Shown here one piece after another: positions 46,334-57,015 of a stretch of 64,000 nucleotides of DNA. The notes under the pieces were generated by a model. That model was given only the letters and a program-made list of their open reading frames with translations, made no database searches and was not told where the DNA came from. Both the position numbers and the translations under genes were made by a program. Every line of letters starts with the position of its first letter. The stretch's first letter is position 1. The DNA comes from Acephala macrosclerotiorum (lineage: Eukaryota > Ascomycota > Leotiomycetes > Helotiales > Mollisiaceae): NCBI GenBank assembly GCA_014904845.1, contig MU119473.1:1-64000 (forward strand). Direction: 5' to 3'.

Positions 46334-46947
46334 GATGGAGGTATGGTGGGGAAGGGTCTCCATTTTAAGCGAGGTGCGGGGTAGTAATTGAAGTCTGCTG
46401 GTTTTGAGGACAATGGGAATTGAGCAGAGTTGAGAGCAAGAACGATGGATCGTGACGAGGAACATCAAGCAAATCTTCACCTCTTGGTGACTGTCAACTT
46501 CCAGTTCCACGAAAGGTAGTCTGTATCACGTGACGCCGTCTTCAGCCTGTGGCACAAGCGCTCGAAGCCAGATATTTGAAGAAAACAGAGTAAGACGTGC
46601 ACGAAAAGGAAAATATCTGATGTTTAATTCAGAAATCCAGGTATAGAAAGTACTGTGTCATAGAATAGTTATGGAAGGGACCTTGCATGAAGTCAGTTTG
46701 AGTTTTGTTTGCTTGCATGAGAATGAGAGGAGAATATAACAGATGGCAAGGGTCGTTGGAAGAAATAGGATGACTGCATAGACATGCTTCGCGAGCTCAG
46801 ATGATGGTTCAGTTTGCCTTCAAAAGGGTCCGCACTGTTTCCCACTTTCTTCCGTTCTCTTTCATAAGGGAACCAGGAAGGTTGCAGGAAACTTGCCTGA
46901 ACAGAAGCTCTCTTTGTCCCTCCAGAGGAGCATCAATCTAACTCAGC
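46334..46947. other. Intergenic region, nothing recognised
   Basis: About 600 bp without a supported gene. A CACGTGAC word occurs near 46,527. Confidence 0.4.
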
Positions 46948-47394
46948 ATGGTGGGAAAGAAGAAGGGTCAGGCATATACCCTTCCAATTATGCCCACTTC
47001 TGGTACCCAATCCCCAGATACTATTGCAAGAGACTTCGCGAGTCTCGGTATCGGCTCCAGCTCAGCAAAACCGGCACACTCTAGCATCCATCAAGTCAGC
47101 ATGGAAGAAGGAAGAAGGAAGATGATGATTCATTTATAGTCTGCGGCTGCCGTTAGACAATTGGACTTACATGGTCGGCAGAGCTCAGGGCCCCCCAAAG
47201 GGAGGGAAGAGCTCGAAAACCATGTCTATCTGCACTATGGATCACTCCTATGTACATATGTTCTTCTGGGACGCTTTATTCGAGGCTGCACTCGTGTTTT
47301 AAGATTGGTGTTTCTCCTACGAGAGTACCCAAGTTCTTGCCTGCTAGCTGGCACTTGCGTCTTTGCTTTGACAAACATTTGGAGTTCCCTTTAA
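46948..47394 (+). CDS. Possible two-exon small hypothetical protein, about 133 aa
   Basis: ATG 46948 opens a frame with a Lys-rich start and a Ser/Thr/Pro-rich middle. A 45-bp intron (47095-47139, GTCAGC...TTATAG) would join it in frame to 47140-47394, which continues with a Gly/Arg-rich and then a hydrophobic Leu/Val/Cys-rich part. The donor is weak and the intron is at the lower size limit. No family is recognised. The second half may not be coding. Confidence 0.28.
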
Positions 47395-48226
47395 TCCTTC
47401 GAAAAGGACTATCCGATAATCTTTTCTTGGCGCTCATAAGAGCCTTGTTTTGTTCTCCTCCCGCCTTCCTTTCCGATGAGTCGCTGTTGGGTGAAAAGTG
47501 TTATGTGTAGGCGTCCTAGATGCCAGTAATATCTCATCGAGGAAGTCAGTTGTCAATGAGAGGTCTGTTTTGAATCTGTAGTCACAGGAGTTTCGCCGGT
47601 TAGTAGCCCTTAGCCCGGAGCTCGTAACTGGTGGGCCCAGTGCCGGGATTCACCGGCCCACGCATCACTGGCAGTCTCCGCTCTGCCCTCAGCCTTCGGC
47701 CCGTTCCTTCCTCTACTCTTGTTCCACTCCTGCATCTCCCTAATCCTCCCCCTCTTCCTTATTGGTTGTTGTCTCTCGATGCTCGGTGAGTCACTCGAGT
47801 GACGTGTCTGTAAGAGATGCCTAATAAGCAAGGCCAAGTATTCTTAGGGTTTATCGTAAGCCCCTTATATCCGGTGTGCAATCGAAATCGTCCCTTTCGG
47901 TGCAAGATATAAAAGAGAATAGTGCTCGGTGGAGGGCTGTCTACTGCTTTTAAAGGGTAATCGTCTTCGTCTCGCCGATTCGAGCTCAAATACAAAGCCC
48001 AAGGCTCCTAGGGTTTTGGCGAAGAGATCGTTTTCTTGTCCGGTTTTAGCTCTGCTCTTAGGAGCGGAGTAGGCGGAGAAAGCGTCGACGACATCGATAG
48101 TCGTGCTTTTTGTCGATGAACCTTCCCACTTAAGCATGGAACAGCTTAAGGCTCCGAAACATAGTTCCAAAATCAAGTTTTCCGGCGAAAACAAGTAAAA
48201 AGACCATTTTCGAATTTTTTGGAAAA
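47395..48226. other. Intergenic region with a perfect palindrome
   Basis: About 830 bp. It contains GTCACTCGAGTGAC, a perfect 14-nt palindrome near 47,790. Minus-strand frames at 47610-47837 and 47865-48194 have no recognisable domain. Confidence 0.4.
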
Positions 48227-48690
48227 ATGTTTAGGAAGGTTGAAGGAAGACCGAAGAAGGGAAAGAAGCCGAGGCGTGATGTTGTCAAGGAATGGGCCGA
48301 GTATATTGGCGACGAGACAAAGCTCGATAACTGGGCTAGGTTCTGCCGCGATCTTGAATTGGAGGGGGAGTTCACCAGCATCAAGAAGTGCAAGAAGGTA
48401 ATCCCTTACTACTCTCTGCGCTCTCTTGGGTTGGCCTAACTTCCCTACACAACCCATTCCACGAGCAATAGAATGGCGCTGACAAGACATTAAAACAGGC
48501 GCTCGCATCAGTCTGGATCAACATCTGGGACTTTCTTGACGAACGAAAAGGAAAGGGAAGAGCAAGGAGATTCAATTCCGAAGGCGCGCTGGCAGAGTAC
48601 ACGATCACGACTGGGAAGATCTATCCGAAGAAGGAGGCGAAGGAGGGTGGACCTCTTCGAGCACTGCTCGCTCATATCTTCCGTTATTGA
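48227..48690 (+). CDS. Small two-exon protein of a tandem paralogous pair (copy 1), 120 aa
   Basis: Exon 1 is 48227-48397 and exon 2 is 48499-48690, with a 101-bp phase-0 intron. The protein is basic. It reads W-x-R-F-C-R-D-L-E-L-E-G-E-F-T-S-I-K-K-C-K-K at the exon 1 end, then A-L-A-S-V-W-I-N-I-W-D, G-K-G-R-A-R-R-F, G-A-L-A-E-Y-T, and P-L-R-A-L-L-A-H-I-F. The gene at 49205 has the same exon-intron layout, splice phase and motif order, so the two arose by tandem duplication. No known domain is recognised. The repeated basic and aromatic helices could suit nucleic-acid or protein binding, but that is speculation. No signal peptide is seen. Confidence 0.68.
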
Positions 48691-49204
48691 GGACGAAAGT
48701 AGGGAGGGGAGACAAGGTTGGCACATGGCGGTTGGAAGGATTGAATCTCGAAAGGAATACGGAAAGGAATCGCGAGGTTGTGGTTGAGAGTAGCAGGCAA
48801 GAGGAAGGTGTGGATCGCCGCTGTGGGAAGCACTTGCCGCAATCCAACTCTGCTAGAAGCATGTTTCTATGCACTTGCATGTATGATGCGACCTTGCAGC
48901 ATACATCAGGAATGGAATCGCAAGTTGTCGTCCTACATTATGTGTTCTGCCATTTTCAGGACCCATTTTCTTTGTCCTTTCTCGCCCGCGTCCTGTCTAC
49001 CATCGCCATCAATTGGTTGCTTCAAACACATGATGCATCCCTCTCTTTGTCCTCTCTTTGTAAAATGATAACGATGTAGAATGAGAAGTCAGAACGTATC
49101 GTCCCTAAGCTTTAGAAACTGCCTTTTTCAAATTCTACCCAAGAAAGGTCTCATCCAGTAAGAGCACCTTCTCCAAAACCAGCCCACCAAACCGAAATTC
49201 CGCA
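48691..49204. other. Spacer between the tandem paralogues
   Basis: About 510 bp holding the 3' end of copy 1 and the promoter of copy 2. No feature stands out. Confidence 0.4.
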
Positions 49205-49747
49205 ATGAACAACAAAACGAACGAGGAAGATGCGAGTACAAAGCTAAACACCCAACTCAGCCAATACTTTGGCAATCCAAATAAGCTCAAGAATTGGCAA
49301 CGATTATGCTACTATCTGGGACTAAAAGGGGGATTCAACAGCATCACTCAATGCAAAACTGTAAGCCCACCCTCATCCAGATCACTACACCTCTCTCCCC
49401 TACCCCCTATCAATCTCATCTCTTGCGAAAAACACCCCCATGAAATGATGAGAAGTTGATGATGATGGAAACAGGCTCTGAAATCAGTAAGGGTCAACAT
49501 CTTCGACCTCCGAGACCAGATTAGGGGTGGGAAGAAAGCTAGACTGTTCAAAACGAAAGGAGAACTTGCGAAGTATACGAGAAAGAATAAGAAGGCGTAT
49601 CGGAGGACGCAGGCGAAAAGGGAGGGGCTTGTGAGGGCATTGTTGAGGGTTATTTCTTGGTGGGAGATGGATACTTGCTGGAGGCTGCTTATTTTTGGTA
49701 ATCTCAGACGACATTTCTTCCATTTCGCTTCCAACGCGGTTAGTTAA
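49205..49747 (+). CDS. Small two-exon protein of the tandem pair (copy 2), 142 aa
   Basis: Exon 1 is 49205-49360 and exon 2 is 49475-49747, with a 114-bp phase-0 intron at the same place as in copy 1. Shared motifs are N-W-Q-R-L-C-Y-Y-L-G-L-K-G-G-F-N-S-I-T-Q-C-K-T, then A-L-K-S-V-R-V-N-I-F-D-L, G-K-K-A-R-L-F, G-E-L-A-K-Y-T, and G-L-V-R-A-L-L-R-V-I. The C-terminus is about 25 residues longer than in copy 1 and turns Trp/Phe-rich. The extra tail may mean the ancestral stop was lost, since similarity ends where copy 1 stops. Function unknown. Confidence 0.65.
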
Positions 49748-50674
49748 CTTCGCCGCTCTGCTCGGGCACTACTAACCCTCGCCTCACCCTCTGCTCAAAT
49801 TTCTCAGTCACGGTCTTGTTCCAAGGTCCCAATACGGTAACCACCCGTGGTCAGTATATCTCATTCGACTTATTCGGTTCTAACTTGCAAATTTGATCAA
49901 CTTTGCACGACTGCATTTAGAAAAACCTAGGTGGCTTCCTAAGGTAAGTATCTCAAATTGCTTCTTTTTAAAAAATAAATTATTTAATTCAAAGTACATT
50001 TTTCTTATAATATAATACTACTATATTTAAACAAATCAAATTGCAAATAAAATTAAAATTGAAATAATATTCGAATTATATATATAATTATAAAAAATTC
50101 AAAGTAAAAACCAAAATTAATATTTAATTTCCTTGGAAATGTATTTTATATAATTATATAAATTAATAATTAAATATTATATATTAATATAATATAAATT
50201 AATATTCGTTTATTATTTATATTTGAAATCGAAATAATTTAAATTATAATATTATAATTTGATTTATTTTGATTAAAAATAAACAAATTTAATATAATAA
50301 AATTTAAAATATATTAATTTTTAATATTAAAACTTTAAATATTATAAGTTATAATATAATATTTAAAGTATTTTTATTGCAAATATATTTAGATTTTATA
50401 ATTACCTCGGGTTAAATAATCGAATAACTATGAAAAGTATTTAAAAGTATATTAAATTTTTATAAATTTTAATAATTTTGTACATATACTTATTATTAAT
50501 TTACCATTGGCGATACTAATCTTTTTATGAGTTTATAATATTTTACTATAAAAAACCAAAAGCAAAAAAGAGTTACAATGCATAGGACTAACTAAGCATT
50601 ATACTTCCGAGCTAGCGCATAATGTTATATCAAGTACGGTATTTCAAATATGCCAATAAAATCATATTCTCGAC
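49748..50674. other. Intergenic region with an AT-rich island
   Basis: From about 49,970 to 50,650 composition falls to the level of the RIP block, with long A/T runs and very few CpA or TpG. On both sides it is normal. No LTR, inverted repeat or protein motif is visible. It is probably the remains of a small RIP-mutated repeat. Confidence 0.5.
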
Positions 50675-51097
50675 TTATTTGAATGTCTTGTATTGTATTT
50701 TCATTCTACGCGTCTCCGTACATGATCCCATGAACATAGAAATTCCATTTACAGAATATGTGGCACCACGAAAAGATCGAAGTAAGTAAGACACCTTGCA
50801 ACCTTGAATAATGGCTATTTTGTCACCAATCCGAGATCGCATTGATACTTGGCATAGGTAGCCATTCGCAGTGCGGCATCGGATTGCGTAGCGGAGTCGA
50901 GAAGCAACAGCGCGTTGAAATGCGTAGGCATAACTTAGCGTCAGAGTTTCTTCCAATGGTGGATCTGCCTTTAGAACACTCTCAGCTGCAAGAGCCGTGT
51001 TTTTCCAGTAGTCGGGATGTTGATAAAAGGGTGCCAATGGCCTCACCTCGTGCGTTACCCATATTTTGATGCCTTCTAGAAGATCCTTTGAAGCTTT
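50675..51097 (-). pseudogene. C-terminal relic of a HET-type protein
   Basis: The minus-strand frame 50675-51046 is open upstream to about 51,097, where a TAA stops it. It reads like the tail of fungal heterokaryon-incompatibility (HET) proteins: R-C-R-T-A-N-G-Y, then G-D-K-I-A-I-I-Q-G-C-K-V-S-Y-L-L-R, then Y-S-V-N-G. This corresponds to the conserved segment in which a glycine-tyrosine is followed by G-D-x-I-x-x-x-x-G and a final aromatic-x-x-x-G strand. The HET domain proper and everything else N-terminal are missing. It is a truncated fragment, most likely not functional. The call rests on motif memory. Confidence 0.5.
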
Positions 51098-51451
51098 TTA
51101 TCCATTCGAGATCGATTGCAAATAGAGAGGGGAGAAAGCACGCCTATTTTGCATCTATGAGGTTCGGAGCCTCTTTAAGGTGATTTTATAGTGTTGTAAT
51201 CAAACGACATTCTGGTTGCTATTATAGTCTGCTAAAACAAAACAAAACAAATTAAATCTATACCAAACAGAACAAAGGAGCGATATAGGTCTAGAGCGAT
51301 TTGGAAACCCCGAATACAGCTAGTGCGCTCAGAGCATCTCATCCAAAGAGCCATAGATAAGCAATAGTAACCCTAGTCCCAAGAAGAACCAGCAACAATA
51401 TTAGGGTAGGAACCTCCTATCCAGGGCTTCCATTTGAAGAGTATGTTATGC
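51098..51451. other. Spacer, no feature seen
   Basis: About 350 bp between the HET-like relic and the next minus-strand gene. A short AAACAAAAC-rich patch occurs near 51,235-51,260. Confidence 0.4.
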
Positions 51452-52494
51452 CTATCTTCGGCGGTGGCGGTCACGTCCATTTCTTGAGGATTCGCCTCTG
51501 TCTATGCGCCCACCTCCAGAACTACTTCCATAGCTACCTTGGTATTCATCGCAAGGAGTAGCGGAGCTGCTGGGACCTGCGTCGTAGGAATTGTCACCGC
51601 TTTGATTGGATGTGTAGTCGCCTTGATATTCAGGGTAGGAAGTAGAACTGCTGGAGCCTGCATAGCTACCCCCTCCAGCTGGATATCCGCTGCTAGCTGC
51701 CGCCAGCCTAGGTGCCTGTGTCTGAGGGATATAAGGCAGTTGGCATCTCTGGTAATTTTCTATCCGCTGAAGTCCGTCAAGGAAAGTGCCCCGGTAGAGT
51801 GGAAGGGGTGCAATACGCGTGGGAAGATTTCCTTCGGTCTCGTAATTGTTGCCAATGAGGTCATGGAACAGATATGAAAGCGGACTTCCGGGGCGGAAGT
51901 TACCCTTAACCACCCCATTGGCTTCCCATGTAACCAGACGATTTTCGTGAAGTCTAATAAAGCATTGAGTTCTAGGAGGAGCTTGATATCAGAGTAGTTC
52001 ATTATCAATTGATCGGAACCCTGGGTCTTCTTTGCATAAGGTACTTACATGAAATCACGGCAGCCATCTAAGGCATTACTCATAGTGGTGGCCTGCACAA
52101 AGTTGAATCGAGTCAGGTCCCCTCTGTTGTTGCCGATCCTGCCGCGGAACAGTTCAATATATTCAGATATTTGCAGAGGCCTTTGTGAAATATCGAACTG
52201 GAAGGCCGCGTGAGCTGATAACGTCGCATCATTATAACCGACGAGTTTAATCTGAAATTCGCCTCCCAAACCACCGTTATCACCCAAATATTCCATACTC
52301 AGGCGGCAGCCCGTGAATCTTAACCTTCTATCGACCTGTACGGGGGCAGCGAAGTTTAATTTGAATATAACGTGCGGTTTCACGCCTCCTTGCTGAAGGA
52401 ATTCCACGGTAAGATGTTGGGCTCTTGCCTGCATCACTTGCTCCAATACTGGGTCTCTGGAGTCGATAGCGTCGACGCTGTATTCATGCGACAT
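51452..52494 (-). CDS. Two-exon hypothetical protein with Ser/Gly-rich tail, 315 aa
   Basis: Exon 1 is 52494-52049 and exon 2 is 51953-51452, joined over a 95-bp intron with donor GTAAGT and acceptor TTAG, in frame. Residues 1 to about 205 look globular, with a beta-rich part (H-V-I-F-K-L-N-F-A-A-P-V-Q-V and F-Q-I-K-L-V-G-Y-N-D), then E-N-R-L-V-T-W-E-A-N-G-V-V-K-G-N-F-R-P-G across the splice junction. The last 100 residues are low-complexity (Ser, Gly, Tyr, Pro) and end in an arginine-rich R-D-R-H-R-R-R. No signal peptide or membrane span is seen and no family is recognised. An antisense frame at 51539-51877 and a third frame at 51760-52008 are shadows. Confidence 0.7.
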
Positions 52495-53687
52495 TTTCAG
52501 GTTTGTGTCGGAGATTGAGTTCTAGACTGATTTCTTTGCTTAATTGATAGCTTGGTATTCTGATGTTTGGCGCGAAGAATACGATGCTGAAGCGGTAGAG
52601 AGCCAGGAAAGATGAATAGGTGGGCTTTTGGAGGATTAGACAGGGTGGTGTACTGGTATATATAGACTCTTTCTCACCCTTGATCTTTCTCAACACCAAT
52701 TCTAGCGCTGAGCTAGAAGGCGCCTTGATGGTCATAGATTTCATCTTCATGGTTTGATGGTCTTGCCTTGGCCTTGGAATGTAGTCGCAACTTCGCCGTT
52801 GTTTTTTATTTATAGTACTATAGCTGAACCTACATTGAATGCGCAAAATACAGCGTGACCGATCCTGAAAAGGATATCTATTTTTGATAGAATATAAAAT
52901 AAACCAACGCGAGCTTGGTTGAAGAGGACAATGCGCGATAGCATTGGAGGCAGGTTCGGTTATACACTGCGAAAACGGGAGACTACTTGGTGATGTTAGC
53001 CGCTGGGGTCTTGTATTGTTGATGTTGGAACCTTTACGACTCGGCCTTGAGCAAGACCAGCGGAGATAGATGTAACGATATATACTTCATTTAGAACAAT
53101 AGGATGGTGATACTTGAAACCTCCCTTGGCGAAAGTCTCGTAACAAAGTCCTGCCGTGATTTTGTCAACCAGAAGCGCGCGGTTACAGTACAGCTATTAA
53201 TAGAACAGAAAGGGAGCAGCGCTTAGTGGGCCTAGCAGGGCCGCCTATCTTGGCGTCCCTGCCTGTCTCAAAATGAGACGACGCGCATACAATGCCTGCG
53301 CCTAATGAAACAGGCCGCAGCGAGAAGTGTGATTTCCCTGGCTAAAGTGGAATTCTTTCTCGCATATGTACGCAGGTGCAGGCCGTACTGTTTGTTACAT
53401 CGCTTTTGCAAAGATTGCACCGAAATGCCCTGTGGCATACGCTGTAGCAGAATTTTGCTTGCCAGAATTCAAGGCGGTGTGACAAACATTAGGGCCTGCG
53501 TACGGGTCGCATTGTAAGCGAGGTTCGCCCAGCGCTATCATCAACTTCTTTGCTCTTCCTCTACCTCTACCTCTTCCTTCTCGTCTTTGTCTTCATCTCT
53601 ATTTCTATCTCCACCTTCAACTCCAGTTCCAGACTTCAGAGTCCAGAAGTTCCCCTCGTCCTCATTTCGACTTTCACCCTCCGTGAA
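52495..53687. other. Divergent intergenic region
   Basis: About 1.2 kb between divergently transcribed genes. The frame upstream of ATG 53688 is open from 53550 with a hydrophobic Leu/Phe-rich reading but no ATG, so it is probably a C/T-rich leader. No gene or repeat was recognised. Confidence 0.45.
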
Positions 53688-54683
53688 ATGGCAACATTAA
53701 TCAACCGTGATCACCAGCGATGCCGTCAACAACCGCAACTGCCATCAGACAGCGAAATCATCGACGCTTGCGACCGAAATCCCCCCTGTCATGAGAATGG
53801 AGATACTATTAAAGGATTGGGGTATCCTCCTCAAGCCCCAGTCTTCTGGATTAAATATGGACTCCGGTCGGAAGGCAGAGACGCCGAAGCGCGAACCCAT
53901 GATTTTGCTTTCAGAGCTCTCGAGCGGATGCCGCAGTCAGAAAGAGAAGGCATCCGAATCCCTGAGGTTTACCGCATTTTTACAGACGATGATCCTTCTG
54001 GAGAATCCATGGTGTATATCGTCATGGAGTATGTTCCTGGGAAAACGCTTCTGCAGATCTTACGCGACACCCCAAGCCAAAGACTGGAACACTTGTATGA
54101 TCACATTGCCAAGGCAATCAGACTGTTTCTTTCCTTCGAAGTTCCCTATGATGCCACTCCGGGACCATACGGAGGTGGAATCATTAGGCATCCACTCTTC
54201 AAGGATTATCAAGCGAACATTGAGTACTCGTCGGTTGCCCAATTGCAACACCACATAAACAAGGTGCGACCTATTCAATTCCGAGTATAACACTCACTTT
54301 ACAGCACTAAGAGTATACCAGGTTAATACTACCCTATCCAGAGACGAGCCAACGGTCGACTTTTCGAAAGAGAAGCTTTACTTCTGTTTCTGTGATCTTT
54401 ATGAGGGGAACTTTATTTTCTCGGATAACGGGAGCCTTTACGTCCTTGATTTCGAACAGGCGAGCTTTCTGCCAATCAGCCTTATGACTTACGCACTTAT
54501 ACAGGCTCGGCCGGTCTGTACTGCTATTAGGGATAAGTTGAGCCTCCCACAAGAAAATCTTCCTGGAATGAGACTGGCTTGTTCATATTTTGTTGGGAGT
54601 ACGCGTAGAATTGGTACGTATTATGTAACCAGAATCTGGCTGTCTTTTATTAATGAGTGCTGGCTACAGGACTTCCTTTGTAG
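53688..54683 (+). CDS. APH-like (aminoglycoside phosphotransferase fold) kinase-like protein, three exons, 293 aa
   Basis: Exons are 53688-54263, 54322-54613 and a terminal exon of only 14 nt (54670-54683). Introns are 58 and 56 bp. The fungal APH-like family shares the choline-kinase/protein-kinase fold. Visible features are M-V-Y-I-V-M-E-Y-V-P-G-K-T-L (hinge), then G-P-Y-G-G-G-I-I-R-H-P-L-F, the catalytic loop C-F-C-D-L-Y-E-G-N (Asp217, Asn222, with Cys where many relatives have His), and V-L-D-F-E-Q (Asp235). With the mini-exon the protein ends R-R-I-G-L-P-L, a natural end for this family. Without it the frame would run on into an unlikely tail to 54864. Substrate unknown; whether it phosphorylates anything is open. 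Confidence 0.75.
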
Positions 54684-56109
54684 TGAGCTCATCAACTTTC
54701 TGGCGAGCAGGATAAAGCGGACAAGACCTAGCTCCTGGGGCAGAAGGGGACGCGTAGCGGAGCGGCGAAACTGGCTCTTTGTAGCATTGCAAGGCTCTAA
54801 GTCACCTCTTTCATGTTTAAGTCTTAATGTTACTACGTCAGGCACGACTTATCTACCTCATTAGCTACTAGACCAATTGACTTGGTGTATACAGAGACAT
54901 GCATAGTGAGGGTTTGAGTATGGTTGAATTTTCACACCTCGACATACCAAGGGCGAATCTTATTGAGGACAGTAAGTCATGAAGAGCGGGTGGGTGGCCT
55001 CGTTTGGCTCTCGCTCCGCTTACTTTGCTCACTTTGGTACCTTTCTGGTCCACTCTCTCCTTCAATAATCACATTTTACGCCCGCAGCATGCAAGCGAAA
55101 ACGAAGAACACCAAACCAATACCCTATTTCCGCTCTTTGATTCCAAGACCAATTTTCGATAAAATACACAAAAACTATATGTAATTACTTAAAAGAAGCA
55201 GGGCTTCAATTGTGTCAAGAAATAATTGAATGAAATTTGATATTGTGGTTCTTCAGTAGCGAATTTTAAGGGTTATAGTTTTGGTATGCCACCAATTATG
55301 TACAAAGTACACCTGGAGAGGGGATCCAGATCGGCTCCCGCAGGGGCCGGCCCTGTCAGTTTGACAAGGGAGCGGGAACGGATCCTCACGACATCGTGAT
55401 AGATTCGAAGTGAGGGCTGAGCAGCAATTGATTTTGATACTTGAGGTACTGATTCGAAATCGGTATCGATACCGCTTATCGGCGAATCGAAATCAAGCCT
55501 GAGGTTTTAGACCAGGTCTGAATTCGGTTCCCTGCTTCACCGAAATTCTCGAGGAAACTGTAACCGGGTTACAAGGAACCCAGAACAGGCCCTGGGTGCC
55601 AAAAAAGGGTCCCAACCTATAGCGCTTAAGCTGACTTAGGGAGTGCTCAGGTAGGGCTTAGGTAGGACTCAGGAACGCTCATCCTCGGCTTAGAGCGGCG
55701 ACTGCTCAGGTTCAAAGACGGAATGGACTTTAGTGATGTCACTTGTCGTCTGAGATTATATGAGTAATATATTCTAGTGCCTTGATATGATGTGGCGCAC
55801 TCACAGGCGGTTTGTCTAACAGGAAGCGCAACCGGTGCGAGGCCCCGGTTGCCAGAGGAGCCTTGAGGAACGAGCGAGAGGGTAGTCTCTGGGGCTATTG
55901 AGGTGGGTGCTGCTCTGTGACGCCCTGATGTGACGCCCTGAAATCCCAGGTTTGTCAAGAAGGAAAGAAAGACAACCCTAAGGCTCACATGAGAGTTCCA
56001 CAGCTGCGAGTTTCAAGCCACGGAATTTTATGGCTTCATCTATCATGTATTTTCTTTGCATCTCCGGTGTGCATGGACCAGCGGTAAAGTGTCACTTTGG
56101 GTCTCGAAA
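54684..56109. other. Gene-free region with inverted-repeat structures
   Basis: About 1.4 kb without a supported gene. At 55341-55355 lies CAGGGGCCGGCCCTG, nearly self-complementary, inside a larger hairpin (GCTCCC...GGGAGC). At 55461-55474 is the perfect palindrome CGGTATCGATACCG. At about 55,630-55,710 a CTCAGGTAGGG-like word is repeated two or three times imperfectly. These could be ends of decayed DNA transposons. Confidence 0.4.
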
Positions 56110-57015
56110 TTACTTTTGGATGAGAATTTCTCCATGCAGCATGGCCAAGCTTGCATCATCTCTCTTCGCCCACTCCTCCAAAGCCTTGGCCATTTCTTCA
56201 AAATCATTCTCTGTACCTAGGCCGAACTTTAGGGCTTTCTCGCGCAAAGAACCTCCTCTGAGCTGATCACACAACCCCTGGGCTAGAGAAAACACAGCCA
56301 TTAGAGCCATAATCGCAGCCACGAGAAGCAGAGTCGAATAATGAAACTTACAGCAGATTTTCCTATCGCTCGGTGTATTGTATGACGATGTACAATAGCT
56401 GAGCGTAATCTGGCTCCGCTCGACACCAGCCTTGAGTGCCCAAGAAAGCAGCTGTCGGCCTGCAGTTGGAGTGCCACCGCCGGCACTCATGAGGCCTGCC
56501 ATGAGCTTATGGAACTTGCACAGCTCGGGAAGCTCGGGCCAGACGCACTCCGTCTCGTAGTCGCCCTCGCGGGCCGCGACGATACCGCCTCGCTTTGTTA
56601 CTCGGAGCATTTCACGCAGCGCATCCCACGGGGTACCAATGTGGATCAGCACCTGATGGCAAAAGGTGACGTCGAATGTCTCGTCGGCAAAGGGGAGCTT
56701 GTAGACATTGCCCTGCTGAAACTCGATGTTTTTGACGCCAGCCATTTCAGCGACAGCTCGTGCCCGTGGCAAGATGTTGGGGTTGAGGTCGACGCCGGTA
56801 ACGTGGCCGTCGGGGATGAGCTTGGCGAAACTCACAGAGATGGTGCCTGAGCCAGCGCCGACGTCTAAGAGCGTCAAATGGGGGTTGGATTCCTTCATAG
56901 ACTGCAACTTGGGCAGCAAATGGGCAGCGCTGTTTTCGGCAGTCCGCAACTCGTGGAGGATCACTTGAGCGGGCGGATGGCCTGGCTTCTCGCTGGGAGT
57001 CTGGTCTTGCTCCAT
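56110..57015 (-). CDS. UbiE/COQ5-like class I SAM-dependent methyltransferase, two exons, 278 aa
   Basis: Exon 1 is 57015-56352 and exon 2 is 56282-56110. The 69-bp intron (GTAAGT...CTCTAG) is a multiple of three and without stops, so an uncorrected reading frame runs through it and adds 23 spurious hydrophobic residues. The SAM-binding motif I is D-V-G-A-G-S-G (51-57), followed by acidic G-V-D-L-N-P and a Q-G-N-V-Y-K-L-P-F motif. Post-motif features are F-C-H-Q-V-L-I-H-I and L-R-V-T-K-R-G-G. The C-terminus has E-W-A-K-R-D-D-A and L-H-G-E-I. This matches soluble fungal methyltransferases acting on small molecules, with normal length. The methyl acceptor cannot be told and no biosynthetic cluster surrounds it. 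Confidence 0.85.
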   Translation of the reverse strand: MEQDQTPSEKPGHPPAQVILHELRTAENSAAHLLPKLQSMKESNPHLTLLDVGAGSGTISVSFAKLIPDGHVTGVDLNPNILPRARAVAEMAGVKNIEFQQGNVYKLPFADETFDVTFCHQVLIHIGTPWDALREMLRVTKRGGIVAAREGDYETECVWPELPELCKFHKLMAGLMSAGGGTPTAGRQLLSWALKAGVERSQITLSYCTSSYNTPSDRKICCKFHYSTLLLVAAIMALMAVFSLAQGLCDQLRGGSLREKALKFGLGTENDFEEMAKALEEWAKRDDASLAMLHGEILIQK

